Source of the DNA: Campylorhamphus procurvoides
Lineage: Eukaryota > Chordata > Aves > Passeriformes > Dendrocolaptidae
Reading direction: 5' to 3'
Assembly: GCA_013396655.1 (NCBI GenBank)
Contig: WBMV01004761.1
Location: 1,186,088 to 1,250,087, forward strand
DNA: 64,000 nt
Shown: positions 39,601 to 51,544 of the stretch, one piece after another
Layout of the letters: the number at the start of each line of letters is the position of its first letter
How positions within the stretch are numbered: position 1 is the first letter of the stretch
The notes under the pieces: generated by a model
The model's input: the letters and a program-made list of their open reading frames with translations, nothing else
The model's database searches: none
Told to the model about the DNA's origin: nothing
Position numbers and translations under genes: made by a program

Positions 39601-40353
39601 AACTCCAGCTAATTAAAAACTTGCTTTGCTATATTAGTCCAAAGATTTCTTTTTTTTAAACTCTTTTTTCCCTCCTTTCCTGCTTGCCAGATGTTAAGAG
39701 GATTGCAGTGCATTTGCACAGCTCATTGAGCTCTTTGAGCAGAAAGTTTACAAGACGCATATAAAATGCATCTCCTATTCTCTGATACAATTCATTATTT
39801 TTAACCAGCCCAAGTGAAAGCAATAAAATTCCCTGCTCAGCACTTGAGGAATGAGTATCTGACAAGGAATGCAGAAGAATTGCCCCCAAATAACTTTGCC
39901 CTGACCCCCCAAACACAGTGTTAAAACAAATGAGATGGTTCTTCACTCCTCTCCTCCTTTTCTGAGAAGTCAGCATTCTCCACTGAAAATAAACCAGTGT
40001 CAATAAGTGACAATTCTGGAATTCTCCCTGGGAGTTAAGTCCCATCTGAGACACTAAATCACTTCATGAGAATGTGTCCTATTGCAAAACATTTGCATCA
40101 GGGTCCCACTGCACTGTCCTTGAGTGCATTCCTTTTTTAATAAAATTGACATTTTATTCCACTTGGGCACATCATAAAATTGCCACCAAATAATACTTCA
40201 TGCGGTAATTCTGTAATAAGCAAAGAGACATGCCGGGTACATTATTCTAAATGTTAGTCCTAATCCTTCAGGCAAATACTAACGGATAGTAGCAATTTGT
40301 GTAGTCATTGGAGCATAAAAATGAACTTTTTAAAATATCTAAAGCTTAAAAAG

Positions 40354-40376
40354 CAAACAAACAAACAAACAAACAC
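40354..40376 (+). repeat. (CAAA)n microsatellite
   Basis: Five perfect CAAA units plus a partial unit form a simple sequence repeat with no further significance apparent. Confidence 0.95.
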
Positions 40377-40784
40377 AATAGTTTGCTTGTCAAAGCACAA
40401 ACAACTTCCCCACAAAACATCTGAGAAAGAATGAAAAGGCAAAAGTTTGGACAAATCCAGTTTAGTCCTTGTGTGCGGGTCTCTGCCTGCACTAGGAAAT
40501 TTTGAGGCTTTCCTATTTTATACTGCCATGAATGCTGCTGCACTAAAGTATCAACAAAGGAAGCAGTAATATGCACAATTAGCAAAATGAAAACCATTAC
40601 CTGCTTTCCTGTTCCAGGACAGCGGATACCGGAGCTAAGTAGACATGTTAAACCAAAACTAGTGAAAAGCAACTACAGAGACAAATACCTGACATGGGAC
40701 ATGGCAGATAAGCACACAAAACCAAATTCCCCCAGTGAACAGGCTCATTCCCACTAGGCAACTAATGACACTACACTAACTTAC

Positions 40785-40869
40785 CTTGTAGGAGGCAAAC
40801 ACCCCTGGCTTCAGTCCACATGGCTATGGTTCGAATTTTACTTGTCACCTGAACTTCTCCAGACTTGCA
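40785..40869 (-). ncRNA. Candidate exon (85 bp) of an unknown minus-strand transcript
   Basis: On the minus strand a pyrimidine-rich acceptor (TTCTTCTGTTTTCAG) and a near-perfect donor (CAAG|GTAAGT) bracket 85 bp. One frame is open for 28 codons, but I recognise no protein family in it. It does not fit the coding sequence of TTC27, which lies upstream of LTBP1 in mammals. It could belong to a long non-coding RNA or a distal 5'UTR exon running toward LTBP1, or be a chance pairing of splice signals. Confidence 0.25.
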
Positions 40870-42557
40870 CTGAAAACAGAAGAACACATTGCCTTGGAAT
40901 CATTAAGCAATTTTAAAGTGCCCTTCTTAAATTAAGTGGTTGAAAATAAACAAGCAGATTGACCCACACATGCAACTAGACTAAAATTTCCCCATTTTTC
41001 ATTACGTTCCCCTTTTCTCCCACTTTTAAATGCTGACACTGCACAATTTGACCTTTCTTTTTTTGGAAACTAGAACTTTCGTGCTTCACCTCCTCACATT
41101 TAGGGCCTGGACAGCAAGATACCCCAGCCAGCATGTCCTGGGAGCCTGCTGCTGAGGTCCAGGCATTCATTCAGAGCTGCCCTATGGGACCAGCATGCTA
41201 GGATAGCAAGCGAGACCAGCATGAACTTGAGCTGGTTTCTTCAGAGCCACATGTCCTATGGCATCTTCCAGCCATCCTGGCTCCCAGAGAGGCTTTTACC
41301 CATGAACCTGGAGGAACAGAAGCAGCAGGACATCAGATACCCACGCAGTGCTACACTGATATACACTTCCTGCAATATTTCTCCTGGGAGCACTGGGTCA
41401 AGGTGGTCAGGCACAAGCTCAGTTTTTCCTCAGGCTGGCAAAAGCCAAGTCATGTACAGTCAGCTCACGACAGAGCTTACCTCAGTCTTGGAGGTCAGGG
41501 CATTCAATTGGGAGGAAAGAGTTCTGGTCTTGGTATCTGTGTCAGATCATTTGTAGCTTTTCAATTAAACAACAGATATAAGCACATCTACAGGCAGATA
41601 GACGTATGTATTTAAGTAACTGAGCTTTGGTCTAACATTTGCTAGCATAGCCCCAGCTTATTGTGAGAAGTGGTATATGGTACTATTGAGCACCATTTAA
41701 ATTTTGAGGGAGATGCATCGATGTTTGTGCAGACCTGATCCAACTGGCTTTGTGTTAAACATGTTCTCAGCTCGCTGATTGCACTGGGCCCCTTCTGAGG
41801 GTTGCAGGACCACACCAAGCATAGCCAGAAACGTCAGAAACCAGAGGTGGAAAAAAGAAATCCAGATACCTCAGGAAGGGGTGGACTTGATGATTGTGGG
41901 ACTGGGAGGCAGCAAAGTGAGGGCTTTCTGGTTTTGGATTTTGATATTTCCAGATTGGGCACCTATGCCCTTTGTGGAGTTGAGCCTGAAGCTCCAAGTT
42001 CTCAGCAATATCTTGCACTGGATATGTTCTTAGCCATCGAAGCCAACCATCTATCTTTATTGTTACAAATACTTGAATTTGGAATTATCCTGTAAATACA
42101 TTTTTCCAAATTGTTTTCAAGAAGGAAATACTATAAAGCAGTATATCTATGAAAAATTCCAAATAAACATGGCAATTATTTTGTAAAGACTAACTGCTTT
42201 TCATGAGAATATTTAAAACAAAGGAGAAAGAATATGTGTACTTGGAGCTTGATGGAAGGATGAGGGGAGAGTAAAGGATACATATAATTTGAATAGTCTG
42301 TCCTTTGAAAACATCTCCTATTATTAATAATGTGATTTTATAATGTGATTCGGTTCATGGAGTGAACTAGCCTGAACACAGAAAACATTACTATTCAGCA
42401 AACACTGTTTATGAGTAAACATTCATATTCAGAGAAGCTCAGCAACTACTCTGTATTTGGTGGAAATCTGTGAAACCATGCCTTTAGGGTACAGATTCTG
42501 CTTTTTGATCTGAAAAGTATGTTAAATTCCTCTCCATAACACGAACAGTACAAATTA

Positions 42558-42654
42558 CAGAATCACCGAATATTCTGAGTTGAAGGGACCCACTGGGATC
42601 GTCAAGTCCAACTCTTGGCCCTGCACAGGACAGCCCCAAGAATCACACCATGTG
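42558..42654 (-). mobile_element. CR1 LINE 3'-end fragment, minus orientation
   Basis: The plus-strand text starts with CAGAATCACCGAAT and continues through GAGTTGAAGGGACCC and TCCAACTCTTGGCCCTGC, the reverse complement of a CR1 3' terminus with its degenerate octamer end. Only about 97 bp remain. It forms an inverted pair with the CR1 fragment ending at 43048. Confidence 0.85.
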
Positions 42655-42782
42655 AATTAAAATGGTAAAGTGCTAGAGAGCAATGAATTGAAGGTTTCAC
42701 AAAGAAAATCTTAATGAATTCTCTGTGCCCAAAACTTTTAATTGCAAGATTTGAAGATCATTGACTTCATCTGATATCCTAA

Positions 42783-43048
42783 AAGGGAATGGCTTGAAGT
42801 TGTGACCGGGGAGGTGTAGGTTAAATATTAGAAAAAGGTTCTTCCGCCAGAGTGTGGTTGGGCACTGGAACCAGCTCCCCTAGGAAGTGGTCACAGCACC
42901 AAGCCTGACAGAGTTCAAGAAATGCTTGGACAATACTCTCAGGCACATGGTGGGACTCTTGGGAATGGTCCTGTGCAGGGTTAAGAGTTGGACTCAATGG
43001 TCCTTGTGGGTCCCTTACAACTCAGCAAATTCTGTGATTCTGTGAAAA
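42783..43048 (+). mobile_element. CR1 LINE 3'-end fragment, plus orientation
   Basis: GGGAATGGCTTGAAGTTG and the following sequence match the end of the CR1 second open frame. A remnant of the peptide pattern R.NWLEVV-K..LDNTL..MVG can be followed through several changes. The 3' UTR then ends in ATTCTGTGATTCTGTG. It is strongly 5'-truncated, as is usual for CR1, and not functional. Confidence 0.88.
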
Positions 43049-43829
43049 TCAGAATGTCACCACTACAATTTCTTGAATACATCTTTAGGTGGAGAATTTT
43101 CATCAAAATTTGTTGCTTACCTAAGACTTCATATTTATGCTGACTCTGAGTGCTAGAAAGGAGACAAGAAATATCAAGCAAATTTTTCAAAACATATTGT
43201 CAGATGTGGAAGATAGAGAATCACATTAGTTACCTTGGTGACCCCAGCAAAAATGACAGATTGTATTTCTGGTGATAGAAGGGACCAGACTGATACCTGG
43301 TCTCTGTCAGGCAGAGCTCTGCAAAGAGGACACAAACAGTTGAGCCAGTGTTTTCTCTCTCTTAGATGTAGCTTTCATGTGACAGTGTGGTGGCTGTGTT
43401 AAATCACAGTCCCTCATAGGATGTTATCAAGGAGAGGCACATGGGAAACTGGTAATTGGTACTAAAACCGCTTGATCTTTCACCTCTGTTGCTGGTAACT
43501 CCACAGATTTCCCATTTCTGCGCTTCATGAGATACTTGAACTTTTGCAAAAGCGTTCACATGCTCTGAGCTTGTGACAAACATCTCAATGTTAACCTCAT
43601 TTTGCTGAGCTGGTCCCCCTGCCCCAGTGCAGGTACTGGTGTTCACATTATGAAAACAGATGCTTAAATGCTGTGCATAATGACATAACAAGATCCCATG
43701 GCTAGAAAACAAATTTAGATAAGTTCAAATTGTGGAGAGTACAAGTTTTTACTGTGAGGAAATTCACCATCTACTTCAAGTTTGTGTCAAAACCAAGTTT
43801 TTCATACCTGGCTCAAATGTTCTACGCAC

Positions 43830-43870
43830 AAACCAAAAACTGCAGGGTGAAACCAAAAACTGCAGAGTGA
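43830..43870 (+). repeat. 20-bp tandem duplication
   Basis: AACCAAAAACTGCAGGGTGA is followed directly by a second copy with one change (G to A). It is a small local duplication with no recognised context. Confidence 0.9.
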
Positions 43871-46129
43871 AATTCTACTGTTTGTCCTATAAGAAAAGCT
43901 GAAAGATGTAAATATTAATAATCCCTCCTGGCTTTAAAATCTTTCTTTGACCTGTGACCAGAGTGACATCAAGATATTTGAAAGAATTCCCCAACCTGTT
44001 GTTTTCAGACTATTGAAATTTTATAATTTTGGAAACAAGCTCCTGTTTTTTAGTGTTTGCTCCACTTTTTATTTTCCTTTTTTTTTTTATTGAGGGTGGA
44101 GGAGGGAGGAGCAAGAAATTAAAAAGAAATTTCCCCAAAAGATCTGCTTAAACTACTAAATATTTTTGCCTACTTCAGATGCAACCCTGGTTTTATGCAT
44201 TTGTTATAAGATAGTACAAAGAAATTTTTAATTGCTGAACTTTGATTTTATCCTGAAAGGCCAGTTTAGCAGCTTTTCCCAATTCAGGTGCCTTATTTCA
44301 GAAATTAACAGATATTTCAAGTGGAGCATATGCTAAACATCTCTGCAGGCATCACTTACTATATTAAGGATTTACTTCATGTTTGAAAAAGTAGAATCCT
44401 AAAGTTAATTTTACAAATAATAAATCACCTTCCTCTGACATGGCTGACCAATGTTGACTCTATTCTGTTATATGATGTTCAAAGAGGATAAAGCATCTGA
44501 ACTCATTTCCCCTCTGACTTCCTACAATGTAAATAAGTTAATGCATATCTTTTTTCATCACCTGTCTTTCATATGGGGAAGAGCAGAAGATAGAGATCTA
44601 TCCTACTAAGAAATCTGCAGACAATTGACTTTCCAGCAAACCCCTACAATGCATAATTCATTTTCAAAATGAGATCCTGCCAAACCTGGAGAATTTGTAT
44701 GCAAAAACATTCTGATGTGATTCAGTATTTTATCTAATAAACTTATATCATTATTATTCTTGGCCTGGTTTCCTAAGACATTGAAAAAATGTAATCATGG
44801 CATGTGTCTTCCCCCGATAACTTCTAAGCACACAGTCAGCTTCAATCGTCCTTTAAGAGGAATAAGGATGTCAAATATATTCAGTTCCACAAGGTTGTTA
44901 AACTGAAATGAAATAAACCTCTATTACTGCTCCACTGAAAAATGACAACAGTCTTAGACATTAATGAATGCAAAACGTTGTGGGAATCCCAGCTCTGGGT
45001 CAGGTTTTGTGGGCATTTGCACTGTAGATCAGCCAAGATCTTCCCATAAGACAGAAAGCTATAGATTAGACCTCAGCGGCTTTACTGCCCACAAAACTGT
45101 TTTCTGTACAGTAATTGATATATTTTTAAATCTTTTTAAGAAAAAAAGTGTTTGTATAGTCCCAATCTGCTGCACATGAAGCGGCTGCTTGTGTGTACCA
45201 TCCACAAAAGATTGCCTCTGCCTCCTGAGAACCACTGCTGCCATTCCCTGTCCCCCACTGAGGAAGGAGAAGACCTGGACGTCTACTGTGGCCAGGCACT
45301 TCCACCCAGGAGCCATTATCTCTATGCCATGTCCTGTGAGCAGGTCCCACAGCTAGTCTCCAGCCCTCCCTCCTATAAAGGGCTGGAAAGCTGATCACAC
45401 AAGCCATAAAATCTCATGCAGTAATTTCATCACAATTATATTTGCATTATTTGATTACATTGTTATGGCTTTGGTGCGCTGTTGGAATTCTCTGTCTCTA
45501 CCTTCTTTTTTGTAAGTGAAGTTCTCATCTGCAAGCTAACAAATATCTAACTATGAGGAGAAAAAAGCCACTAAAAACACACTGAATAGAAAAATGACCC
45601 AGTCTCTCTGTTAAGAATTTTCCTGGAACTGATAAATACTAGATAGACTGCAAGAAAATTTGAAAAATAAACTTTAAAATATGGCTCGAATAGCAAACCA
45701 ATTTGGACAGTCTTATGGAAACTTAGAAAATCAAGTTCAAGTCACAGAGATTTAAAATAAAAAAGCAGAAAGCAGATCTTTAGATTCTGTAAACACATAG
45801 AACAGAAATATTTTTTTTGACTGAAAGGTTTCCCAATAATTTTTTAAATGAACAAACGTTTATGCATAAAAATAATGTACTCCTCACACACCCTGACATC
45901 ATCCATCCCATCTCTCTGATGTAAACCAGTTGCACTATATGCCTTAAATATTGTCATTGGATGTTTAGCTAGAAAAACAAACACCTAACAATTTTATTTT
46001 TCAGTTCCTGAAACAATTATGGTTTTCATTACAGCAAAGAGTAGTTATAAAAGCTGCTTTTCAAAGACTGTGCATGGTACCACAGACTGACACTGGGTAC
46101 CTAAATGAAGCCCATGGTGAGAGTAAATC

Positions 46130-46210
46130 GTGGCATATTTGCATCATCAGTCACTGGATATTTGCAATCAGTTGCTATGGAATTAGTCACTGATAGCATC
46201 TGCAGCATGG
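46130..46210. promoter_or_regulatory. Cluster of octamer-like and RFX-like motifs
   Basis: ATTTGCAT (46137-46144), the POU octamer, is followed by ATTTGCAA, GTTGCTATGG (resembling an RFX X-box half-site) and two copies of AGTCACTG, all within about 60 bp. Such tight motif packing is typical of conserved enhancers, but nothing in the window shows activity. Confidence 0.25.
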
Positions 46211-46972
46211 ACAGACAAAGCATTAATTGTTCAGTTTCCTTGTGTTTTTAATTAGTTAAGAGGACATAGGAAAGACTACCTCTGGCATTGTGAAGCATCA
46301 CATACATAGCCAAGTCACAGATTTGTGATCCTGAGCCGGACCAGGGCTTATTCCTAAGAAACCCTAAAAGTAAATAAAGATGTGATGGTTTGAAAGTAAA
46401 GATTTTTATTTTTTTTTCCTTTTCAAGTTATAAAAAGCCTGGTCCTATGATGAACTAATTTGCTACTTAGGAGCTTTGCTGTTGCTTTAATTGGACACAG
46501 GGTGGAAATCATTCCAGGTGCAATAGTTGAGAGTAGGTGTGTGCTGGGTAAAAGTGTGCTATTACTGTTTCTTTAGCCTTCCCTTCCATGTGCTGTCTGA
46601 ACTAAACTCTTTGCTCTAAGCAGTATACCTTTCTTTTACTCTCTCTGGCCAGGGAGACAATTCTGACAGGATAATATAGATTTCTTGCAATGCTGAATAT
46701 AAATCATATTGAATCATTTCCTCATGTGCCTTTATCTTATTTTTGGAAAGCATGACCTATCAAGAGTAGCGCTAGTCAGGGTTGAGAGTCCCAACATTTC
46801 CTCTGCCTGCTGTCTGAAAATTCTCTTCAAATTTTTCATGCTTACTCATCTGAAAGGTAGATTTTATTGAGAAGTTTGGAAGTAAATATATCCAGCTGTT
46901 TCTGAAGTTATGCAAGGTTGGAAAAAAATTACACTTTTCCTTCTGTAGGAAGAATTAAAAAAAAGACAGTAC

Positions 46973-47033
46973 CTTTCTCTGCAGAGGTAGGAATGCCTGC
47001 TCCATTAGATTTGGAACGTATGTTATTCCTACT
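46973..47033 (-). ncRNA. Candidate exon (61 bp) of an unknown minus-strand transcript
   Basis: On the minus strand, TGTCTCTTGCAG precedes 61 bp that end in AAAG|GTACTG, a weaker donor. One frame is open for 20 codons and is not recognised. It could be spliced to the candidate exon at 40785, but the joined frame then reaches a stop after about 10 codons, which favours a non-coding RNA or a false signal. Confidence 0.18.
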
Positions 47034-47499
47034 CTGCAAGAGACACATGATTGTACTAGGTGATAAAACCCCACACCATCAGTAACAGAGGAAAATCACT
47101 TCTGACTCTATTCACTCTCCCCAAACCCACATCCAAGCATAACGAAACTCCCTCCCTGTTCATATTAAGCTCATAGTTTCTTCTACTCTCTGGGTCAGTT
47201 TCATACAAGTGGTTTTAATACAAACAGACAACCAGGCCAGTCATTTACTGATTTCCATTGGTTCTTGTCCTACTGGGTGGTAAGAGCCTCCTGGGGAAGG
47301 CTTAGTGACTAACTTCTGTAGACCTCCGGGCAGCTGAGTGCTCTCAGCATCTCGAAACACTGAGCCCCTGCATTCACAGCTTCAGATGTGGTCACAATAT
47401 AACGATGAGGTGCTTTGAAAGTAGTTTTTGAGACTGCCTGTTCCCTTCTTGTGCCAGGGACATCAGTGAAGTAAAGCATTGACTTTTCATTAAATAAAA

Positions 47500-48732
47500 C
47501 AGAATCAGTTTGGTAGGAAAATACCTCTGAGATTATTGAATCCAACCTATGACTGAATACCACCATGTTAGACCATGGCACGAAGAGCCAAGTACAGTCT
47601 TTCCTTACACACCTCCAGGGACAGTGACTCCATCACCTCCCGGGGCAGCTCATTCCAATATCTAATCACTATTTCTGTGGAGAAATTCCTCCTAATGTCC
47701 AAAGTAAATCTCCCCTGGAGGAGCTTAAGACTATATCCTCTTGTCCTGTCTCTAGCTGCCTGGGAGAAGACGGACCCCCACCTGGCTGCAACCTCCTTTC
47801 AAGTAGTTGCAGAGAGTGACAAGGTCTTCCCCGAGCCTTCTCTTCTCCAGACTAAACAATTCCATCTCCCTTGGCTGCTCCAGGCCCTTCACCAGCTCCA
47901 TTGCTCTTCTCTGGACACACTCAAGCACCTCAATGTCCTTCCTGGATTGAGGGGCCCAGAACTGGACACAGCACTTGAGGTGCAGCCTCACCAGTGCCAA
48001 GTACAAGGGAAGAATTACTGCCCTGGTCCTGCCAGCCACACTATTCCTGACACAGGTCAGGATGCCCTCAGCCTTCTTGGCCACCTGAGCACACACAGCT
48101 GGCTCTTACCAAGCCAGCTGTCAACCAGCACCCCAGGTCCTTTTCCAATGGGCTGCTCTCTAGCCACTCTCCCCAGCCAGTAGCACTGCATGAAGATACT
48201 GTGGCCAAAGTTCAAGACCTAGTACTTGGTCTTGTTGAACCTCAAGCCATTGGACCCACCTGTCCAGGTCCCTCTGCAGAGCTCTCCTACCCTTCAATGG
48301 ATCAACACTCCAACCCAGGTTGGTGTCACCTGCAAATTTGCTAATGGTAGACTCAACCCACTCATGGAGATCAATAATAAAGGTACTAAATGGGACTTGG
48401 CCCAACACTGATACTTGGGGAACATGACTAGTGACTGGCTGCCAACTGGATGTGGCACCATTCACCAGCACTCCTTGGGCGTGGCCAGCCAGCCAGTTCT
48501 TAATCCAGCAAAGGGTGTGCATGTCCAAGCCATGGGCTGCCAGCCTTTTCAGGAGTATGTTACGGGAGACGGTGTCAAAGGCTTTGCTGACCTCCACGTA
48601 ACTACACCCACAGCCTTTGCCTCATCCACTGGCTGGGTCACCTGGTCATGAAATGAGATCAGATTGGCCAGGCAGGACCTGTCTTTCCTAAACCCTTGCT
48701 GGCTGGATCTGATCCCTTGGTTGTCCTGTACT
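47500..48732 (-). mobile_element. 5'-truncated, inactive CR1 LINE with reverse-transcriptase remnant
   Basis: The element spans about 1.23 kb on the minus strand. Translated fragments carry reverse-transcriptase signatures: SKAFDTVS, LAAHGLD, WQPVTS.VPQ.SVLG and KFAGDTNLG. Further on come [15 protein letters not shown] and YLKGGC from the end of the CR1 second open frame. The catalytic box reads FAGD instead of FADD (48325-48336), and PQG is PQV. The frame is broken between the two halves (48160-48597 and 47752-48096). The 5' end is cut inside the reverse-transcriptase domain next to an A-rich tract. The 3' end is diverged and starts near 47500 in the plus text. This is a dead copy. Confidence 0.93.
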
Positions 48733-49774
48733 AAAAAAAGAAAGAAAGAAAAAAAAGGCAAAAAAGCACAGCTCAAGCATCATTTCAGAGTAGGAATGTG
48801 TCACCCAGTCCTTAATTTATGGGGCACCTTTCCTATTACCTGAGAGTAATATAAAGACCACCAACCCAGAAGCATTTATCTCCCTAAAATACTAATAAAA
48901 GCCCAGCATATCAAGGGAGGTGTCCACTAACCATGCAGCACTAAGCATGCCATAGGACATGAGAAGAGAAATAGAAGAGACTGGGATGTCCTCTGCGATC
49001 CTATGCGCCTCCCTGAACATGCAGATGGCAGAGCAGGGTACTTCAGCTAGAAAGGGCAAAGCATGACCAAGGAAAGGGTGTGGTGGGAACCAGGCATGTT
49101 CAATAGTTCTTTATTTCTGCAGAGAATAGGAAATTTCAGCTGTTGGCAGCCTGCCTATGCAAGCCACACCTTGTCACCCTTTCTGTGCAGACAGAAAAGA
49201 AAGAAGGGGACCTCCGTAAGATCTCTCTGTGGATTCAGCCGCCAGTCCACCTGTAGAGAAACGTGATGTTTGAGTACCTGCTTTGCTTTGTGGGCTAGAG
49301 ATTTCTGCTTCACCCTTAAACTGAGCAATAGTTTTTGGTCTAGGTACTGGAATAGCAAACACCATAGGACTGTGAAACACAAGGGCTAGATGCGTTCCCC
49401 TTCTCAGCATGGGAAAAAACTCAGCTCAAGTATTCTGCCCCATTTAGACTCTGCACTTCACAGATGGAGCCAAGTGGAGATAGCCCTGAGGGGAGCAATG
49501 AAATCTAATCTGAAGTCTAGAAAACTTGACATAGAAGGAAAGACTGAATAAACAGTTTTTTAGAGAAAAGGTCTGAGAAGATACCTGATAACAATCTTCA
49601 GTGTGTAAGACTGCAAAAAGAAAAGGAAAGGAAGAAATTGTTATCTAGGTCCAGTGTGGACAGGATGAGAAGTAATATGCTTGATGTGCAGTATGAGAAA
49701 ATTGGGGGAAGGAGTCCTCTAACAAAGAAGAAAATAAAACACTAGCAAATTTCTCTGGAGAGCTCATTATGGGC

Positions 49775-49875
49775 GGTATTCAAGAACAGATTAGACAAAT
49801 CTCTATGACAAGTGATGTTGGTTTAACTGATCCTTCCTTAGGACAGGGAGTGGACTTCGTAATTTTCTGAGATCA
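49775..49875 (+). mobile_element. Ancient CR1-like 3'-end fragment
   Basis: TTCAAGAACAGATTAGACAA, followed after a spacer by GGACAGGGAGTGGACTTCGT, follows the pattern of old CR1 3' regions (an AAGAACAGGTTAGACAAA-type motif, then a GGACTAGATGACCT-type motif). Divergence is high and the terminal octamers are lost. Confidence 0.55.
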
Positions 49876-51486
49876 TGGCTTGAGAAAACTCTAAATGAGA
49901 TAGACTGTGTGTCATGGTCACACTACAGACTCTGAGACATCACACATGAATTAAGGTCAGCAAGGACTGTGCCATGGCTAAATGGATTCCTTGGCACTTC
50001 AGAGGAGGACCGTGGGCACTTCTTTCAGGCTGTATTGTGTGTGAAACATTACCTGCTGACACTCACTTCCCTTGCCATTCCTATTTAATTTCTGCTTATC
50101 TGGGAGCTGATTCAGAAGACGGTCTTGCAGTCACTGTCAGGGCCTCACTTGGCTTCCTTTCTCATGAGGGAGGAAGGAGTCTGGGATAAAAAGTTGCATC
50201 CTCACAGCAGTCGTTAGAAATTGCAGTGCTTTTTCTTTTGGGTCAATAGAAATCTCTTAAATCTGCTTCCAGTTTTGCATTAACAAGGACCCAGACCATC
50301 TCTACAGTAAGCAGAGCCCAGGGGTGGGAAATAGCCTGTTTCTTGGGTAAGTTAAAAAAAAGAGGAGTAAAGAGAGCCATGTCACACATACCTCCTGTAA
50401 TGTGCAAAGGGGCCAAGAGCCTCCTGGCCAGCTCAGGTGAATTCTCTTCTCCAATCAGCCCAAAGAGAGCAGAAATCCTTCCAGGAAGGGTTGCCATCCT
50501 TTTCTTCCTGCTGTCCAGACAATGTCCTCACCCTCATTCAGCTCTGCAGGAAGCTCATTCTGGTGAGTGCTGCACTTTAAGGAATGCAGGCATGTTAATT
50601 ATTAGAGCTTCAAAAGATACAAGTTCCAGTGGGCTGTATTCCAGAGCTCTGAATGAAATGAAAACCTCATCTTGATCTCCCTTGGCCCACAGCTCGGGCT
50701 GTCAGTGGGGAAAAAAATTGAATCCACACAGAAGATGGTTTACCCCTACAAAACAATAGTACACAGCTTTAGGAATATGGGGACATTTTAAACCAGGAGC
50801 TGTTGTTGGGCAACAACCTTACACAGATTTAGTCTTCACTGTTGTTAAGAAAATTACCCAGGAAGATATCAGGGTAATGTTTACACTGCTCTCCTTTAAA
50901 ATAAATGTAAGCACATCTCCCCCTTCTCTACTGTTTGTTGGGAGTTCACATTGCAATTCCTGTGTTGTGACCCAGTTATAGAATGGCTGCCACTGAGATT
51001 CTGAACATCATAAGCAAAAATCACTTAAAAATATATCAGAACTGAGTTTCTCCTTCTGTAGTTTCTCATCATTCCCCACTGTAGTTCCTTGCTGTTTCTC
51101 CCCTTTTGCAGAAGAGTATGTAAAGGTGTTCTGCTGCTGCTTGCCTCCCTCTCTGTCTGAGGAAGCCTGTGAGACAAGCAAAAATACTATCAGGTATGTT
51201 CATCTTCTCTCTGCTGGAAAGCTGTAACTCTAGGCATTGGAGGTAGGAAGAGTATCACAAATATTTCTCCATCTCTGGTTATTCAGGTAAGACATCACAA
51301 TTCAGGAAGGAAGTTCAAAATTTGGCCTGTCCTGCCCAGGATCCCACTGTAAGATACATGGACAAAGTGAGCTTGTTTAGGTTATGATTAAGCATCAGAT
51401 GGCTCATCTAGTAAAACATGAGATCAGACAGTATCTAAAGAAATATGAGCTGTCTGCACAGAAAGAAAGGAAGAACTCCTTCTTAC

Positions 51487-51544
51487 CTCACTGATTATGA
51501 CTAATTCACAAAAGTTCCCCAGCACCCAAACAAAGCAGGATTTT
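51487..51544 (-). ncRNA. Candidate exon (58 bp) of an unknown minus-strand transcript
   Basis: A strong pyrimidine tract and acceptor (CTTTTCTTTTGCCCACTCACAG is split at its AG) and a GAG|GTAAGA donor bracket 58 bp on the minus strand. One frame is open across it. No protein family is recognised. It lies on the same strand as LTBP1, far upstream. Confidence 0.22.

Larger units (their letters stand above)
14591..42557. other. Non-coding region upstream of LTBP1, no recognised gene
   Basis: About 28 kb of mostly AT-rich sequence lies here. The open frames are short and overlapping, have no recognisable domains, and many lack an ATG. Apart from the CpG-dense patch near 21 kb, an 89-bp tandem duplication, a pyrimidine-rich tract (CCCT repeats near 16217-16244), hairpins at 18.6 and 34.1 kb and an old repeat at 36.5 kb, I see nothing that identifies a gene or mobile element. 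Confidence 0.6.
43049..47499. other. Non-coding stretch between CR1 elements
   Basis: AT-rich sequence without a recognisable gene. Open frames around 45.0-45.4 kb on both strands are short, mutually overlapping and without known domains. A candidate minus-strand exon near 47.0 kb and an octamer-motif cluster near 46.14 kb are listed separately. Confidence 0.6.

Noticed and set aside
41870..41910. GGTGGACTTGATGATTGTGG resembling a CR1 3' motif
   Set aside because: Too short and without the preceding or following CR1 sequence.
47575..48183. 202-codon plus-strand open frame
   Set aside because: It is the antisense shadow of the CR1 element; the complementary strand carries the reverse-transcriptase remnants.
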